From Actinomycetes bacterium (GTDB lineage Bacteria; Actinomycetota; Acidimicrobiia; Acidimicrobiales; Ilumatobacteraceae), in contig JANYCT010000051.1 of the NCBI GenBank assembly GCA_025360105.1, positions 186,001-250,000 of the forward strand: a stretch of DNA of 64,000 nt, written 5' to 3'. The notes below the pieces were generated by a model. The model saw only the letters and a program-made list of their open reading frames with translations, was not told the origin of the DNA and did no database searches. This document shows, piece after piece, positions 1 through 8,779 of the stretch; within the stretch, counting starts at the first letter, position 1, and each line of letters begins with the position of its first letter. The translations under genes were made by a program, and so were the position numbers.

Positions 1-827
1 TAGCTGAACTTCGTTACGACCGATGGTGGAGCGTCGTCTTTGAACAGGTCGACCGCGATGGGACCCGCATTGACCAGGCCGGCCGCAAACACCGAGCCGA
101 GCAACAACCAACCGAGGTTGGGTGTGACCTCGGCCCATGGCGCGGGCGGGCCCTGCTCGGTCTTGAGATCGCCGCGTGCGAACACTACGGCCACACCCAC
201 GAGCGGAGCCAAGGCAACGGTGAACGCGTAGGCCCCGGTGTTGGTGACCCCTGCAGCCCAGAGCACGATGCAGCCGATGATGCGTGAGCCGCCGTCGGCG
301 CCCATGACGATGCCGTACGAAGCGAACCTGCCGTGACCCGAGCAGATGCCGCGGGCGATATGCGCCGGGGCGTAGGAGATGAACCCCACCAGCAGGGCCG
401 CAGTGACGACCCAGTCGCCCTCGAAGAACTTCGAGGTGATTGCCCCAGAGGCGGCAAGAATGGCCAGACAGACGATCGCGACGAGTGCGCCAGCCAGCGG
501 CAGGATCCGACGCACCACGGGGCGTCCGCCCTGTCCGAGGCCCAGGCGTTGTGCCAACGCGCGTCCGAGTTCTTGCTCGATTGGCAGGAAGAACCCCGGT
601 GCCAAGAAGAACGTCGCGAACCACAGGCTGCTGATCGGCTTGAACCCGTCTGTGCCGAGTGCCTTGACACCGACCTTGAAGAACGCATAACTAGACACGC
701 CAGCCACAAGCAGTCCCACGCCAACGGGCAATGTGCCGTCGGGCAGGGGGAGGCGTTGTATCGCCGAGAGTTGATCGTCGCGTTTGGCCAAGGCTGGCAA
801 GACTAGCGTCAGCGCTTGGGCGAACAT
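1..827 (-). CDS. Polysaccharide flippase-like integral membrane protein (3' end outside window)
   Basis: Reading the minus strand from an ATG at 827 (or GTG at 833) gives an open frame of about 275 codons with no stop up to the window edge, so the C-terminus is missing. The protein is very hydrophobic, with at least six likely membrane segments. It carries the run FFLPIEQELGRAL near residue 75 and ARGICSGHGRF near residue 160, which I recognise from actinobacterial MATE/Wzx-like proteins found beside envelope glycosyltransferases. The likely role is moving a lipid-linked glycan across the membrane, inferred from fold and context. It is divergent from the SpoIID-type gene. An in-frame stop lies upstream at 882-884, so the start cannot be much earlier. 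It could be any member of the MOP exporter superfamily. Confidence 0.7.
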   Translation of the reverse strand, partial: MFAQALTLVLPALAKRDDQLSAIQRLPLPDGTLPVGVGLLVAGVSSYAFFKVGVKALGTDGFKPISSLWFATFFLAPGFFLPIEQELGRALAQRLGLGQGGRPVVRRILPLAGALVAIVCLAILAASGAITSKFFEGDWVVTAALLVGFISYAPAHIARGICSGHGRFASYGIVMGADGGSRIIGCIVLWAAGVTNTGAYAFTVALAPLVGVAVVFARGDLKTEQGPPAPWAEVTPNLGWLLLGSVFAAGLVNAGPIAVDLFKDDAPPSVVTKFS

Positions 828-963
828 GGGCACCGTCTGCGTGTGGTCGCGCGGGCCGCACGCACCGATGCCTTGATTCTTTCACCTCGTGCGGCTAAGT
901 TCTCACTCTAGGCGGTGGACCGGCGAGCTGTGCTTGCCGAATTCCTGTGAGAGGTGGTGTCTC

Positions 964-3456
964 GTGGCCGACGCTTCGAATCGACGTCTTGTTGTTGGCG
1001 CGCTCATTGCTGCGGTGGTGTTGCCGGTAGCGCTACGCGCTGAGCCGATCGCTCAGGCCGGATCGCCCGCACCGGCTGTGGCGGGCATGCTCACCATTGA
1101 TGGTCACGGTTGGGGCCACGCAATTGGCATGAGCCAATGGGGAGCACTCGGCTACGCGGTCAACGTCGGATGGAGTGCGTCACAGATACTGGATCACTAC
1201 TACGGCGGAACCGTTGCCTCCACTGCGCCGAGTTCCGACATCACCGTGCGGTTGACCGCGCTCGACGGCGCGCAAACCGCGGTGGTGCACGACAAGGGAG
1301 CGCTCGTGATCGACGGGTTCAACCCCGGTCAGGGCCAACCGGCGACGTGGCGATCGCTCGTGGCCCGCGAGACGACCGAGGGCCACTACCGGGTGTGGGG
1401 CCGTACCGACGCCAATGTGTGTCCGGGTGCCGGCGTCGATCTCAACAACGCTGCGAACGGATGGAGCGTCGTCATCGGCGATCAACCGACCGTGGTTACG
1501 TTCCGACCGCAAACCGACTCGAGTGCGAGCGCCGATGTAAGCGACCTCGTCGGGCTCTGTGAACCAGCCTCGGGTCGGGTGCGCTATTACCGGGGCTCGA
1601 TACGGGCGGTGAATAGCAGTGTTGGCGCGAACCGCACGGTCAGCCAGGTCCCGCTTGAGCAATATCTGCGCTCAGTGGTTGGCGGCGAGGTCTCGTGGGG
1701 ATGGGCCTCCCTCGGCGGCGGCAAGGGCGCCCAAGCTCTCCAGGCGCAGGCGGTTGCGGCGAGGAGTTATGGCCTCGCCGAGAACAAGGAGTCGTATGCA
1801 AAGACATGCGACAACGTGTGCCAGACCTATCGCGGCGCTGCGTATCGCGACGGTGTCTCGGGATCGCTCGTCGCGCAGGAGTTCGGACCCACCGACGCTG
1901 CCGTCGCCGCCACCGCCGGCGTCGTGCGTCGCTACGGATCCACGAGCGGTGCGATTGCCTACACCATGTTCTCGTCGTCGTCTGGTGGTTTCACCGCGCA
2001 GAACTCCCTCGGCTTCACGCCCGTTGTTGATGAAGGCGATGCCGTGGCTGGCAACAGCGCGCACTCGTGGACCGCCACATTGGACCCGTCGACGATTCAG
2101 GCGGCGTGGCCGAGCATCGGCATCTACTCGAGCATCGTGGTCACGTCGCGCGACGGCAACGGGGAGTGGGGCGGACGAATCCTGACCTTGAGCGTCATTG
2201 GCTCGACGGGTTCGGTGAACCTGACCGGCAGTGTCTTCCGTCTGGCGATGGGCCTGAAGTCGGCGTGGTTCCAGATCCGCGACAGCGCGCCCGTTCCGGT
2301 TCCGGTGCCGGTGGATCCGTGCGCCGGTCGATACGCCAGTACTGTTCCCGGTGCCGGGGCGAACTCGACGCCAAGTCGGTTCACGGCGCTCACACCGACT
2401 CGCCTCATCGACACCCGTTCCGGTCTCGGCACCGACGCCCGTCCGCTCGGTTCCGGTTGCACGCTCACCATCGACCCGCATGCCCCCATTGACGCGACCG
2501 CTGTCGTGGTCAATGTCACCTCCGTGCTCCCGTCGATCAATGGGTTTCTCACGGCGTATCCCTGTGGTGCACAACGACCACTCGCGTCGATTGTTCCCTC
2601 GGTCGGGGACCGAATCGTGGCGGGCACGGCGGTCGTGCCGCTGGGTAACGACGGCAAGTTCTGTGTGTTCTCGTCCACGGCCACCGACTTGGTGGTGGAT
2701 CTCACGGGCATCTATCAGACGGGCGGCAGCGGCGGGCAGGCGTTTCAGCCCATTGCGCCCGTTCGACGCTTTGATTCCCGTACGGGAGCGATTCTGCCGG
2801 CCGGGACGGTAGTGCGCGTGCAGATCGGTGGCACGCCAGCAGCCCCGCCCGGAGCAACGGGAGCTGCCGTCACCGTGCACAGCACGAACGCGCTCGGCCC
2901 TGGCTTCGTCACGATATGGCCGTGTGGCGTCGAGCGGCCGACGACGTCGATACTGAACGCGACGACAGGTTCATCGGTCACCAACCACGCCCAGGTCGGT
3001 CTCGACGGGTACGGCGGTCTGTGTCTCTTTGCGTCGAACTCGATGCACCTGGTGCTCGACGTGAGTGGCTGGTTCGGCCCTGGCGCCGGCACGGTATTCC
3101 ACGCCACAATGCCGCAACGGGTGCTCGATACGCGTGACAATCTCGGCCTTGTCGGCGCCTTCGGAGCGAATCAGAATCGGGCAGTGTCGGTGACGGGCAT
3201 TGGGGCCGTACCCGCCTCTGGTGTGGCCGCCATCGCCGCTGAAGTCACCGAGGTGAGTGCCACTCAAGCTGGATTCATCACCGTGCATCCGTGCATGGCG
3301 ACAGTTCCGAATTTGTCGATGGTTCGCAACTTCGCGTACTCCATTGCGGCCACCACGGTGGCGGGGATCATCGATCCGTATGGACGCTGGTGCCTTCGAC
3401 CGAATGTCGCAATGGACATCCTCATCGACATCAGCGGCTGGTACGGAGCGGGCTGA
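964..3456 (+). CDS. Secreted SpoIID/LytB-domain protein with three C-terminal Cys-paired repeats
   Basis: The 830-residue protein has a signal-like hydrophobic N-terminus. The GHGxxHAIGMSQWGA motif lies at about residues 47-61, and the SpoIID core (VPLEQYLRSVVGGEVSWGW, then QAQAVAARSYG) starts at about 225. SpoIID-family proteins bind or cleave peptidoglycan, so action at the cell wall is inferred. A proline-rich linker (PVPVPVPVDP) leads to three repeats of about 115 residues. Each starts near a (L/F)DTR or FDSR motif, ends near VDLTGIY, LDVSGWF or IDISGWY, and holds two cysteines exactly 32 residues apart. The GTG at 964 is preferred because GAGAGGTGG lies 6 nt before it; an upstream GTG at 889 has no such site. 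Sporulation genes are not seen here, so a general wall role is more likely. The same repeat family occurs in the protein at 18068. Confidence 0.85.
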   Translation: MADASNRRLVVGALIAAVVLPVALRAEPIAQAGSPAPAVAGMLTIDGHGWGHAIGMSQWGALGYAVNVGWSASQILDHYYGGTVASTAPSSDITVRLTALDGAQTAVVHDKGALVIDGFNPGQGQPATWRSLVARETTEGHYRVWGRTDANVCPGAGVDLNNAANGWSVVIGDQPTVVTFRPQTDSSASADVSDLVGLCEPASGRVRYYRGSIRAVNSSVGANRTVSQVPLEQYLRSVVGGEVSWGWASLGGGKGAQALQAQAVAARSYGLAENKESYAKTCDNVCQTYRGAAYRDGVSGSLVAQEFGPTDAAVAATAGVVRRYGSTSGAIAYTMFSSSSGGFTAQNSLGFTPVVDEGDAVAGNSAHSWTATLDPSTIQAAWPSIGIYSSIVVTSRDGNGEWGGRILTLSVIGSTGSVNLTGSVFRLAMGLKSAWFQIRDSAPVPVPVPVDPCAGRYASTVPGAGANSTPSRFTALTPTRLIDTRSGLGTDARPLGSGCTLTIDPHAPIDATAVVVNVTSVLPSINGFLTAYPCGAQRPLASIVPSVGDRIVAGTAVVPLGNDGKFCVFSSTATDLVVDLTGIYQTGGSGGQAFQPIAPVRRFDSRTGAILPAGTVVRVQIGGTPAAPPGATGAAVTVHSTNALGPGFVTIWPCGVERPTTSILNATTGSSVTNHAQVGLDGYGGLCLFASNSMHLVLDVSGWFGPGAGTVFHATMPQRVLDTRDNLGLVGAFGANQNRAVSVTGIGAVPASGVAAIAAEVTEVSATQAGFITVHPCMATVPNLSMVRNFAYSIAATTVAGIIDPYGRWCLRPNVAMDILIDISGWYGAG

Positions 3457-3493
3457 GGTGTTCGCTCGACAGTCTGTTCTGCGTGACGTACGT

Positions 3494-3505
3494 GCCCTCG
3501 AGGGC
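3494..3505. terminator. Small palindrome between convergent genes
   Basis: GCCCTCGAGGGC is a perfect 12-bp palindrome in the 74-nt gap between the converging SpoIID-type and PK-repeat genes. TGCGTG upstream and CACGCA downstream could extend it into a larger stem. It has no T-tract, so a terminator role is only suggested by position. Confidence 0.25.
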
Positions 3506-3530
3506 GCGCAGCGCCACGCAGACGGTGCGA

Positions 3531-3848
3531 TCAGGCTGGAGTGACGCGGCGGGTCTGGGTGCGAACCGACTTGGTCAGTTCGCGGCGTTGTACTTGAAGC
3601 TTCTGAATCGTCAGCACCGTGAGGCCGATAGCGATGTATACGGCGTCCTTAGCGACGTTGGTCACCGCAGCGCTGTCGAATTTGGGGATCTCGACTTTGG
3701 GTACGTCGACTCGCGGCATGCCGAATTTCGGCATCTCGAACGTCGGCTTCTCGAACTTCGGCAGTTCAATCTTCGGCAGTTCAATCTTCGACAGGTCGAA
3801 ATTGCTGAGATCGATCGAGGGGAACGCGGGGAACTTGCGAGCGGTCAT
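3531..3848 (-). CDS. Small PK-repeat protein with conserved C-terminal helix
   Basis: This 105-residue protein has an N-terminal half made of a roughly five- to six-residue repeat of the form (I/F/V)(E/D)(L/M/V/I)PK: IELPK, IELPK, FEKP, FEMPK, FGMPR, VDVPK, VEIPK. A hydrophobic stretch of about 20 residues (AVYIAIGLTVLTIQKLQ) and a basic tail rich in Arg and Lys follow. No enzyme motif is visible. The alternating hydrophobic/charged repeat with a regular proline suggests an extended or surface-lying structure, and the hydrophobic helix suggests membrane or lipid-granule association; both are inference. ATG 3848 is chosen because AGGA sits just upstream and the clear promoter at 3883-3911 fits it. 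I do not recognise a characterised family. Confidence 0.75.
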   Translation of the reverse strand: MTARKFPAFPSIDLSNFDLSKIELPKIELPKFEKPTFEMPKFGMPRVDVPKVEIPKFDSAAVTNVAKDAVYIAIGLTVLTIQKLQVQRRELTKSVRTQTRRVTPA

Positions 3849-3882
3849 GGTATTCCTGCTGTGTGTTGGGGGACGTGTAAAC

Positions 3883-3911
3883 AGAATAGCGCATAGTGCT
3901 AACTTTTGCAA
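3883..3911 (-). promoter_or_regulatory. Sigma-70-type promoter of the PK-repeat gene
   Basis: On the minus strand TTGCAA (3911-3906) and TATTCT (3888-3883) are separated by exactly 17 nt. The start codon lies 35 nt beyond the -10 box, leaving a short leader that contains AGGA. This is one of the best-formed promoters in the window. Confidence 0.6.
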
Positions 3912-3918
3912 GCACTAT
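3893..3918. promoter_or_regulatory. Operator-like perfect inverted repeat over the PK-repeat promoter
   Basis: ATAGTGCT (3893-3900) and AGCACTAT (3911-3918) are perfect 8-bp arms around a 10-nt centre. They overlap the -35 box and spacer of the minus-strand promoter, the usual place for a repressor site. The half-site order is opposite to that of the CIRCE element, so HrcA is not implied. A dimeric TetR-like repressor is a guess; no regulator gene is adjacent. Confidence 0.5.
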
Positions 3919-4037
3919 GGAAAGATCGCACATGCCTCAGTGCCCTGCGGCGCGAGGCGGCGCTGGCAGCACGGTTCTGCGCTCACACGGGGCTGCCGTC
4001 ACTGGAGGGCTGCCCTCACTCGCGGGCGCGTCCCCGC

Positions 4038-4053
4038 TAGCCTCGGCTACCCG
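4038..4053 (+). promoter_or_regulatory. -10 box for a leaderless start at 4053
   Basis: TAGCCT at 4038-4043 lies 9 nt before the GTG at 4053, and no Shine-Dalgarno sequence is visible. This matches the leaderless arrangement seen at many other genes here. Confidence 0.45.
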
Positions 4054-7000
4054 TGGACACCAACACCGAACTCGCCCCGCCCGTCGTGGCCGTTGTGGTC
4101 GTCCACGAGCCCGGGGCCGACTTCGACGAGGTACTCGGTGCCCTGGCCGAGCAGGACTACCCGAACCTGAGATGGCTCTTCCTTGTCACCGGCGAGGCCG
4201 ACGACCTGCCGTCTCGAATTCGCGAACGCGTGCCGGGCGCCTTCGTTCGGGCGGTCAGTGGCAACCCCGGATATGGCACGGCGGCCAATGAGGTCTTGCA
4301 TCTGGTCGAGGGCGACAACGGGTTTTTCCTGCTCATGCACGACGATGTTGCGCTCGACGTCTCCGCCACACGCCTCCTCGTCGAGGAGTTGTACCGGTCG
4401 AACGCCGGCATCGTCGGACCGAAGCTGGTGTTCTGGGACGATCCAACGGTGCTCCAGCACGTAGGCCTCGGCGTCGATCGCTTTGGTGAGATCGACCCGC
4501 TGGTGGAGCCCGGTGAAGTCGATCAGGAACAGCACGACGCGGTCCGTGACGTGTTTGCCCTCCCTTCTGCATGCCTGCTCGTTCGCGCCGATTTGTTCCG
4601 CACGCTCGGTGGTTTCGATGCTGCTGGCAGCTTTCACGGCGAGGATCTCGATCTGTGCTGGCGCGCCCATCTCAGTGGAGCTCGGGTGGTGGTCGTTCCC
4701 GCCGCGCGGGGCCGCCACAGCCAACAACTGGTCACTCGACGGCCGGAATTTTCACATCGCTTGATGGCGGCCCAACAGCGAGTGCGCACGGTTGCGACAC
4801 TGACCGGAGGACTCCGCCTGCCCGTGGTGTTGTTGCAGATGTTGCTCATCGCGCTGCTGGAGTTGGTCGTCGGACTGTTCACCGGTCGGCTCGGAGATGC
4901 CTTCGCCTCACTGCGTGCCACCGTGGGTCTGATCCCGCGGATTCCGAGCATCGTGCACCGCCGACGCGAAGTCGCCGATCTCCGCCAGGTGCCATATCGC
5001 GAGGTCGCCGGGTTGCAGATTCGTGGCAGCGCGCGACTGGCTTCTTACCTGCGCACGCGCGAGCAGCAACACACCGCTATCGACCACAGCGCCATTGGCT
5101 CGCACCGCTTCACACGCAACACGGCGGGGCAGTTGGCGGCGTGGTTGTCGGTGATGATCCTTGCCCTGCTCGGCAGCCGCAGTTTCTTGCTGCACGGGGT
5201 GCCGTCGGTCGGAGAGTTCCTGCGCTACCCGCAGAGCTTGCGCACGCTGGTCGCTCAGTATTGGTCCGGCTGGTGGGGCCACGGCCTTGGCCAATCGACT
5301 CCGGTGCCCACAGGGATCGGCTTGTTGAGCGTGGCCGGAGCCTTCAGTCTGGGACACATGGGGCTACTCCACACGCTTGCAGTGTTGGCTTGGTTGCCCA
5401 TCGGCTACTACGGCGCGTGGCGCTTGATGTCGATCTTTCCGTCGTCGCGGGCGCGCATCGTCGGCTTTGTTGCGTATGCCGCGGTGCCGCTTCCGTACAG
5501 CGCACTCGGTGCTGGCCGATGGGGAGTTGTCGCGGCCTATGGTGCTGCGCCGTGGGTGGTGCACCTACTGCGACGCATCGCCACCATCGAGCCAGCGCTC
5601 ACCGCTCGTGCCGACGCCGATGTTGCTGATGCGTTCGGCGAGTTGAACCATCGCGAGCAGTTGCGCGGGGTCGCGCAACTCGCCCTGCTCACTGCTGTTG
5701 TCAGTGCGTTTTCACCGACGTTTGCCGGCATCGTTGCCGTCATCGGACTGGCGCTGGCCCTGGCTACCATGTTGGCTCGCGGCCTGATCAGAGCGGCACT
5801 CGTGCTGTTCGGCGCTGCAACCGCAGCGGGCGTGATCGCTCTCGTATTGAACCTGCCGTGGTTCGTGTCGTTGTTCGGTACGCACGGTTGGGACGCCTTC
5901 GTCGGCGCCCCAACGGCAACGTCTGCGGATCTCGGCGTCATGCGAGTTCTGCGCTTCGGTGTCGGACCGGAGAACCTTGGGGTGTTGGCGGTTGCGTTGT
6001 GGCTTCCCGTCGTGGTTGCTCCGTTGCTGGCCCGTGGCTGGCGGCTCACGTGGGCTAGCCGCGGTGGCGTGCTCGCCGTTGGCGGGTTGGCCTTGGCGGT
6101 CGCCGGGCTGCATCACGCGTTGCCGTTTCGTCTCCCCGAAATCGGTTTGCTCCTCGCGCCTGCCGGCGTTGGACTCGCCCTCTCGGCCGCGTGTGCTGCG
6201 GCCGCATTCGAGCAGGATGTGCAAGGCGGGAGCTTCGGCTGGCGTCAGCCGCTCGGCATCCTCAGCGGCGTAGCGATCGTGTTCGGTGTGGTGCCGGCTG
6301 TGGCTTCTACTGCGAACGGGCATTGGTCGACGCCCGCGAGCGTGTTGCTGCAGCCGTCACAGCAGTTCGCCGAGAATCCGCCAGAAGGGGACTACCGCAC
6401 ACTGTTCCTCGGCGACGCGCGAGTGATGCCGCTCGCCGGCTGGCGTTTCGACGACGCCGGTACCACGGGCATCTCGTTCGCGCTCGTCGATGACGGGCCG
6501 CTGTTCATCAACGAACACTGGGCAGGCGTGGCCTCGGGTGCTGAGCGCAATGTCAGCACCGTGCTGCAGCTCATTGCGGCGAACTCGACGGCGCGAGTCG
6601 GTCGGCTCTTGGCGCCCTACTCCATTCGCTACATCGTGATCCCACTCATCAATGGGATCGACTCCACTGCGGCCCACCCGTTACCCACGCCACTGGGCCT
6701 GGTCGAGGGTTTGAACTCGCAACTCGATCTCCGTCGGTTGTACACGCCGCCGAATTACATCGCCTTCGAGAACGTGGCCTGGATACCCACCCAGAGCAAC
6801 CTCAGCGCATCCGCCGCCGAGGCCAGCAAGCAGGCTGGCGCTGAGGTCCTTGCCAGGACCGATGTCTCTGGCTCGCAGCCGGTCATGGTGGGCATGAACG
6901 ATCACGGACCGGGTACCGGACCGGTGGCTGCAGGTGTGCTGCACTTGGCCGTGCCGTTCGACAGTCATTGGCGGCTTCACGTCGGTGGTGTCGTCAGCGC

Positions 7001-7316
7001 TGCGAGAGTCGCATTCGGCAGCACCATCGCATTCGACGTGCCCGCATCCGGTCAGGCCACCTTGAGCTACGACACGACTGTCGCGCGCTCCGCCATGGTG
7101 CTCACCCAATTGGCGGCGTGGTTGGCGCTGTTGGTGGTCGCAAGTCGTATTCGATGGGATTGGCTGCGCCGCGGTCGGCGAGACGTCGTTGTTGACGAAG
7201 GCCCGTTGCTCAGTCTCGACGCAGCCTTCGATCCGCTCGTACGCACGCGCGAGACAGAAGCATTCGAGAGCCATGTTGCCGACGACGCCGGCTCCATCGA
7301 CGGAGCTCCGTCGTGA
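4053..7316 (+). CDS. GT2 glycosyltransferase fused to a large membrane domain
   Basis: This is a 1087-residue two-part protein. Residues 1 to about 235 form a family 2 glycosyltransferase: AVVVVHEPG strand, MHDDVAL as the DxD-like metal site near residue 90, and GEDLDLCWR near residue 195 as the acceptor/base region. From about residue 255 a membrane-embedded half follows with roughly a dozen hydrophobic segments and large extracytoplasmic loops, plus a last membrane segment near residue 1015. The likely task is transfer of a sugar from a nucleotide or polyprenyl-phosphate donor to an envelope polymer; the substrate is unknown. It overlaps the DUF5719 gene by 4 nt (GTGA), so the two should be co-translated. 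This pairing is common in actinobacteria. Start is GTG with a nearby -10 box rather than a ribosome site. Confidence 0.85.
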   Translation: MDTNTELAPPVVAVVVVHEPGADFDEVLGALAEQDYPNLRWLFLVTGEADDLPSRIRERVPGAFVRAVSGNPGYGTAANEVLHLVEGDNGFFLLMHDDVALDVSATRLLVEELYRSNAGIVGPKLVFWDDPTVLQHVGLGVDRFGEIDPLVEPGEVDQEQHDAVRDVFALPSACLLVRADLFRTLGGFDAAGSFHGEDLDLCWRAHLSGARVVVVPAARGRHSQQLVTRRPEFSHRLMAAQQRVRTVATLTGGLRLPVVLLQMLLIALLELVVGLFTGRLGDAFASLRATVGLIPRIPSIVHRRREVADLRQVPYREVAGLQIRGSARLASYLRTREQQHTAIDHSAIGSHRFTRNTAGQLAAWLSVMILALLGSRSFLLHGVPSVGEFLRYPQSLRTLVAQYWSGWWGHGLGQSTPVPTGIGLLSVAGAFSLGHMGLLHTLAVLAWLPIGYYGAWRLMSIFPSSRARIVGFVAYAAVPLPYSALGAGRWGVVAAYGAAPWVVHLLRRIATIEPALTARADADVADAFGELNHREQLRGVAQLALLTAVVSAFSPTFAGIVAVIGLALALATMLARGLIRAALVLFGAATAAGVIALVLNLPWFVSLFGTHGWDAFVGAPTATSADLGVMRVLRFGVGPENLGVLAVALWLPVVVAPLLARGWRLTWASRGGVLAVGGLALAVAGLHHALPFRLPEIGLLLAPAGVGLALSAACAAAAFEQDVQGGSFGWRQPLGILSGVAIVFGVVPAVASTANGHWSTPASVLLQPSQQFAENPPEGDYRTLFLGDARVMPLAGWRFDDAGTTGISFALVDDGPLFINEHWAGVASGAERNVSTVLQLIAANSTARVGRLLAPYSIRYIVIPLINGIDSTAAHPLPTPLGLVEGLNSQLDLRRLYTPPNYIAFENVAWIPTQSNLSASAAEASKQAGAEVLARTDVSGSQPVMVGMNDHGPGTGPVAAGVLHLAVPFDSHWRLHVGGVVSAARVAFGSTIAFDVPASGQATLSYDTTVARSAMVLTQLAAWLALLVVASRIRWDWLRRGRRDVVVDEGPLLSLDAAFDPLVRTRETEAFESHVADDAGSIDGAPS

Positions 7317-8779
7317 ACCGGCGCAGTTCCGTTACAGCTGCCGTCGTGCTACTGGGACTTGGTGCCACCGTTGCCCTCGGACGGACCAGCCCGGCGCCGA
7401 CCACGGCGCGCTTTGGCGCCGCACCATTTGCGAGCCGTCCGTTTGCCTCGCACCGCTCGCCCATCACCACGACCTGGTACTGCCCGGGTGTTCCTGCGGG
7501 TGACGCAACGGTGGGCGGCGACATCGTCGTGGCCAACCCCACTGATACCCCCAAGCAGGGTCGCGTCACGCTCTTCGGCTCCGATGGGGTGGCGCCGTTG
7601 TCGCAAGACATCACGGTGCCTGCCCGCGACATCTTCACGCTGTCGGTGACCAAGGCGCTGTCGGCCACATTCGTGTCGGCCATGGTCGAACTCGATGGGG
7701 GAGAGGGCATAGTCGAGCAGCGGGCGTTGTTCCCGGCCGGAAACGCCGTGGCGTCGTGCATCACCCAGACGTCGCCCACCTGGTACTTCGCCGACGGATT
7801 CACCGTCGACGGCAGCACCGATCAGATCATCCTCACCAATCCCTCTGCCGACTCGGTGAGTGTGAATTTGGCGTTCATCACCAAAACGGGAAAGCGCGAA
7901 CCATCGGCCTTCCAGGGTGACTCGGTCGCACCGCACTCGGTGAAAGTGGTGTCCGTCGCCGACAATGGCCTCAAGGACGAAGCCGTTTTGGGCGTTCAGG
8001 TGATCGCTAGCCGCGGTCAACTCATCGTCGCCCGCGCACAGCACTACTTCGGGGGCAACCGACTCGGATACTCGCTCTCTCTCGGCGCGCCGGCACCATC
8101 GGAGCAGGTGTGGTTCGCCGCCGGCGAGAGCGGTACCGGCATCACCGAGCAGTATGTGATGTTCAACCCCACCTCGCAGGACGCAACGGTTGATGTCACC
8201 GTGCTTGGGCTACCCACGACGGCGGCGTTCTCGGCTCCCCCCGCTATCCCCGTGCCTGCCGGCGAGATCGTGGTGTTCGACACCTCGACCGTCGCTGGCC
8301 TTCCACCTGGATTGCACAGTATGGTCTTCTCCACGCTCGCCGCGCCCGCCATTGTGGTGGAACGTGTGCTCACCAAGCCCGCCGGCGACAAGATCGCCAC
8401 GTCGGTGGTGATGGGTACCACCGCCGAGTACGTGGTGCCGCGCTGGTACGTGCCCATCGGTGTCGATGCTGCTGCCACGAATGCACTCGTGGTGTACAAC
8501 GTGGACGGCGTTGATACCAAGATCACCGTGAAGGCAATCGGCCCCGGTGGCGAGGTTGCTGTGCCCAGCCTCACGGATCTGCCCGTCACTGCCGCCGGGC
8601 TCATCACGATTGATCTCACCGACCCGAGCGTGTTCGGTCGACCCCTCGTGGTTGAATCCACGCAGCGCCTCCTCGTCGAGCGGGTGCTGCCTCGTGGACA
8701 CAGCCTGCGCGGTGGTTCGGGTTCGTGGGCATTGCCGGAATGTGGACCATGCAATTTCTCATCGCCGCCGTCCTTGTAG
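7313..8779 (+). CDS. Secreted DUF5719-family protein
   Basis: The 488-residue protein has an N-terminal signal-type segment (VTAAVVLLGLGATVAL) followed by repeated beta-rich units. The repeats hold recurring phrases such as TTWYCPG, PTWYFADG, EQVWFAAGESG and VPRWYVP, each opening a module that continues with (V/L)xNP and ends near VERVL or VARAQ. This architecture is that of DUF5719, an extracytoplasmic family of unknown function that accompanies GT2/membrane fusion proteins in actinobacteria. The gene starts inside the stop of the glycosyltransferase gene (GTGA), which supports a joint role in glycan assembly at the outer face of the membrane. Two Cys are present in the N-terminal modules and may form a disulfide. 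Confidence 0.75.
   Translation: MNRRSSVTAAVVLLGLGATVALGRTSPAPTTARFGAAPFASRPFASHRSPITTTWYCPGVPAGDATVGGDIVVANPTDTPKQGRVTLFGSDGVAPLSQDITVPARDIFTLSVTKALSATFVSAMVELDGGEGIVEQRALFPAGNAVASCITQTSPTWYFADGFTVDGSTDQIILTNPSADSVSVNLAFITKTGKREPSAFQGDSVAPHSVKVVSVADNGLKDEAVLGVQVIASRGQLIVARAQHYFGGNRLGYSLSLGAPAPSEQVWFAAGESGTGITEQYVMFNPTSQDATVDVTVLGLPTTAAFSAPPAIPVPAGEIVVFDTSTVAGLPPGLHSMVFSTLAAPAIVVERVLTKPAGDKIATSVVMGTTAEYVVPRWYVPIGVDAAATNALVVYNVDGVDTKITVKAIGPGGEVAVPSLTDLPVTAAGLITIDLTDPSVFGRPLVVESTQRLLVERVLPRGHSLRGGSGSWALPECGPCNFSSPPSL

Noticed and set aside
185-724. Arg/Ser-rich 179-residue minus-strand frame at the window start
   Set aside because: It is a shadow of the flippase-like gene read in another frame; the true frame gives a hydrophobic protein with family phrases.
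1672-2880. 402-residue antisense frame in the SpoIID-type gene
   Set aside because: Arg/His-rich composition with no fold or motif; typical high-GC antisense frame.
3893-3918. CIRCE heat-shock element
   Set aside because: TTAGCACT and AGTGCTT occur, but the half-sites are in the reverse order to CIRCE (TTAGCACTC-N9-GAGTGCTAA) and no heat-shock gene is adjacent.
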